Positions 63,322-64,000 of a stretch of 64,000 nucleotides of DNA are shown one piece after another (position 1 is the stretch's first letter; each line of letters opens with the position of its first letter). The position numbers and the translations under genes are program-made. The stretch spans positions 186,001 to 250,000 of the forward strand of contig NZ_MYFO02000002.1 in the NCBI RefSeq assembly GCF_004514475.2, written 5' to 3'. Origin of the DNA: Paenibacillus athensensis. GTDB lineage: Bacteria; Bacillota; Bacilli; Paenibacillales; NBRC-103111. The notes below the pieces were generated by a model, which saw only the letters and a list, made by a program, of their open reading frames with translations, ran no database searches and was not told the DNA's origin.

Positions 63322-63825
63322 GTGCGCATTTTGGGCATCGACCCTGGCATCGCGATTGTCGGGTTCGGTTTTATCGATAAAATCGGCAGCAAGCTCGTTC
63401 CCGTACAATACGGCTCGATTCAGACTGAAGCGCACCGCGATCCGGGCCTGCGGCTGCAGGACGTGTATGACGCGACGCGTCAATTGATTGACAAATACAA
63501 GCCGGATGCAATGGCCATTGAGAACCTGTTTTTTAATCGCAACGTGACGACGGCGTTTACGGTGGGGCAAGCGCGGGGCGTTATGATTTTGGCCGGCGTG
63601 CAGGCCGGGCTGCCGATCGGGGAATATACGCCGCTGCAGGTGAAGCAGGCCGTGGTCGGCTACGGCAAAGCCGAGAAGCATCAGGTACAGGAAATGGTCA
63701 AGATGTTTCTGAAATTGGCCGCAGTACCCAAGCCGGACGACGTTGCGGATGCGCTGGCCGTTGCGATCTGTCACGCGCATGCCTCCACGCTGCAAACCAA
63801 AATAGACGGAGCTGTGAAACGATGA
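63322..63825 (+). CDS. ruvC: Holliday junction resolvase RuvC
   Basis: 167 residues from GTG 63322 (GGGAGAGAAG upstream). Catalytic acidic residues: Asp in ILGIDPGIAIVGFGFIDKIG, Glu in MAIENLFFNRNVTTAFTVGQ, and the Asp pair in KPDDVADALAVAICHAH. RuvC cuts Holliday junctions moved by RuvAB. Bacillus subtilis lacks RuvC and uses RecU; the presence here fits Paenibacillaceae. Its stop overlaps the ruvA start. Confidence 0.96.
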   Translation: MRILGIDPGIAIVGFGFIDKIGSKLVPVQYGSIQTEAHRDPGLRLQDVYDATRQLIDKYKPDAMAIENLFFNRNVTTAFTVGQARGVMILAGVQAGLPIGEYTPLQVKQAVVGYGKAEKHQVQEMVKMFLKLAAVPKPDDVADALAVAICHAHASTLQTKIDGAVKR

Positions 63826-64000
63826 TCGATTTCCTCAGAGGAACTGTTGCGCTGCGCGAAAGCGAATATGCCGTGCTGGACGTAGGCGGAGTCGGCTACC
63901 GGGTGTTTTGCCCGAACCCTTATGCGCTGCCGCAGAAAGACAATGAAGCGGTGACGCTGTTTACTCATTATCATGTGCGCGAGGACGCACATTTGCTGTT
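63822..64000 (+). CDS. ruvA: Holliday junction branch migration protein RuvA, 5' part
   Basis: ATG 63822 overlaps the ruvC stop (ATGA). The visible 59 residues begin MIDFLRGTVALRESEYAVLD and continue VGGVGYRVFCP, the OB-fold domain of RuvA. It is cut by the window end; ruvB is expected next. Confidence 0.95.
   Translation, partial: MIDFLRGTVALRESEYAVLDVGGVGYRVFCPNPYALPQKDNEAVTLFTHYHVREDAHLL

Overview
The window is a chromosomal segment of a moderately GC-rich, spore-forming Bacillota, most likely Paenibacillaceae. The evidence is the gene order spoVID - valS - folC - (SPOR protein in the spoIIB position) - maf - radC - mreBCD - minCD - spoIVFA/FB - rplU/prp/rpmA - spo0B - obg - pheB-like - hom/thrCB - pheA - safA-like - bofC - ruvCA. 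It matches the well-known sporulation and cell-shape region of Bacillus, but with murC, rodA, rng and ruvC inserted and with frequent GTG/TTG starts. No rRNA or tRNA genes were seen.

Layout. (1) 1-2.4 kb: the 5' two thirds of a ComP-like sensor kinase on the minus strand, divergent from a 66-codon peptide gene. (2) 2.5-17.9 kb: an accessory, AT-rich island built around a 1948-residue secreted RHS protein with a polymorphic toxin tip and immunity gene. It is followed by a train of orphan, mostly broken RHS tip cassettes, intact immunity-type genes, similar terminator hairpins and insertion-sequence scars (IS110, IS21 IstB, IS3). (3) 17.9-24.4 kb: phosphodiester glycosidase, RluA-type pseudouridine synthase with a tiny membrane-peptide gene in front, SpoVID-like coat protein, and a reductase/MerR pair behind a 19-bp-spacer promoter. 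(4) 24.0-34.4 kb: T-box-controlled valS, folC, murC, a SPOR-domain protein, an SLH-anchored amidase and a DUF4321 protein. (5) 34.4-48.6 kb: a strongly folded non-coding segment before maf, then maf, Rrf2, radC, mreBCD, minCD, rodA, spoIVFAB, rng, the L21 leader, rplU-prp-rpmA, spo0B and obg. (6) 48.6-50.2 kb: a 20-repeat type I-C-like CRISPR array with leader and no cas gene in the window. (7) 50.3-64 kb: TrpD2-like protein, NlpC/P60 hydrolase, Nudix, the threonine/phenylalanine block, SafA-like LysM protein, a minisatellite, an ECF sigma factor with a hydrophobic tail, BofC behind a sigma-F/G promoter, ruvC and the start of ruvA.

How the genes work together. The core is the division, shape and sporulation machinery: MreBCD/RodA for elongation, MinCD for septum placement, SpoIVFA/FB and BofC for the pro-sigma-K checkpoint, Spo0B and Obg for sporulation phosphorelay and GTP sensing, SpoVID and a SafA-like protein for coat assembly. 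The accessory part is a weapon locus that appears to have diversified its toxin tips by recombination and decay while keeping immunity genes. The ComP-like kinase next to it and the CRISPR array are the other fast-evolving elements.

All product names rest on reading motifs and gene order; no database search was possible.
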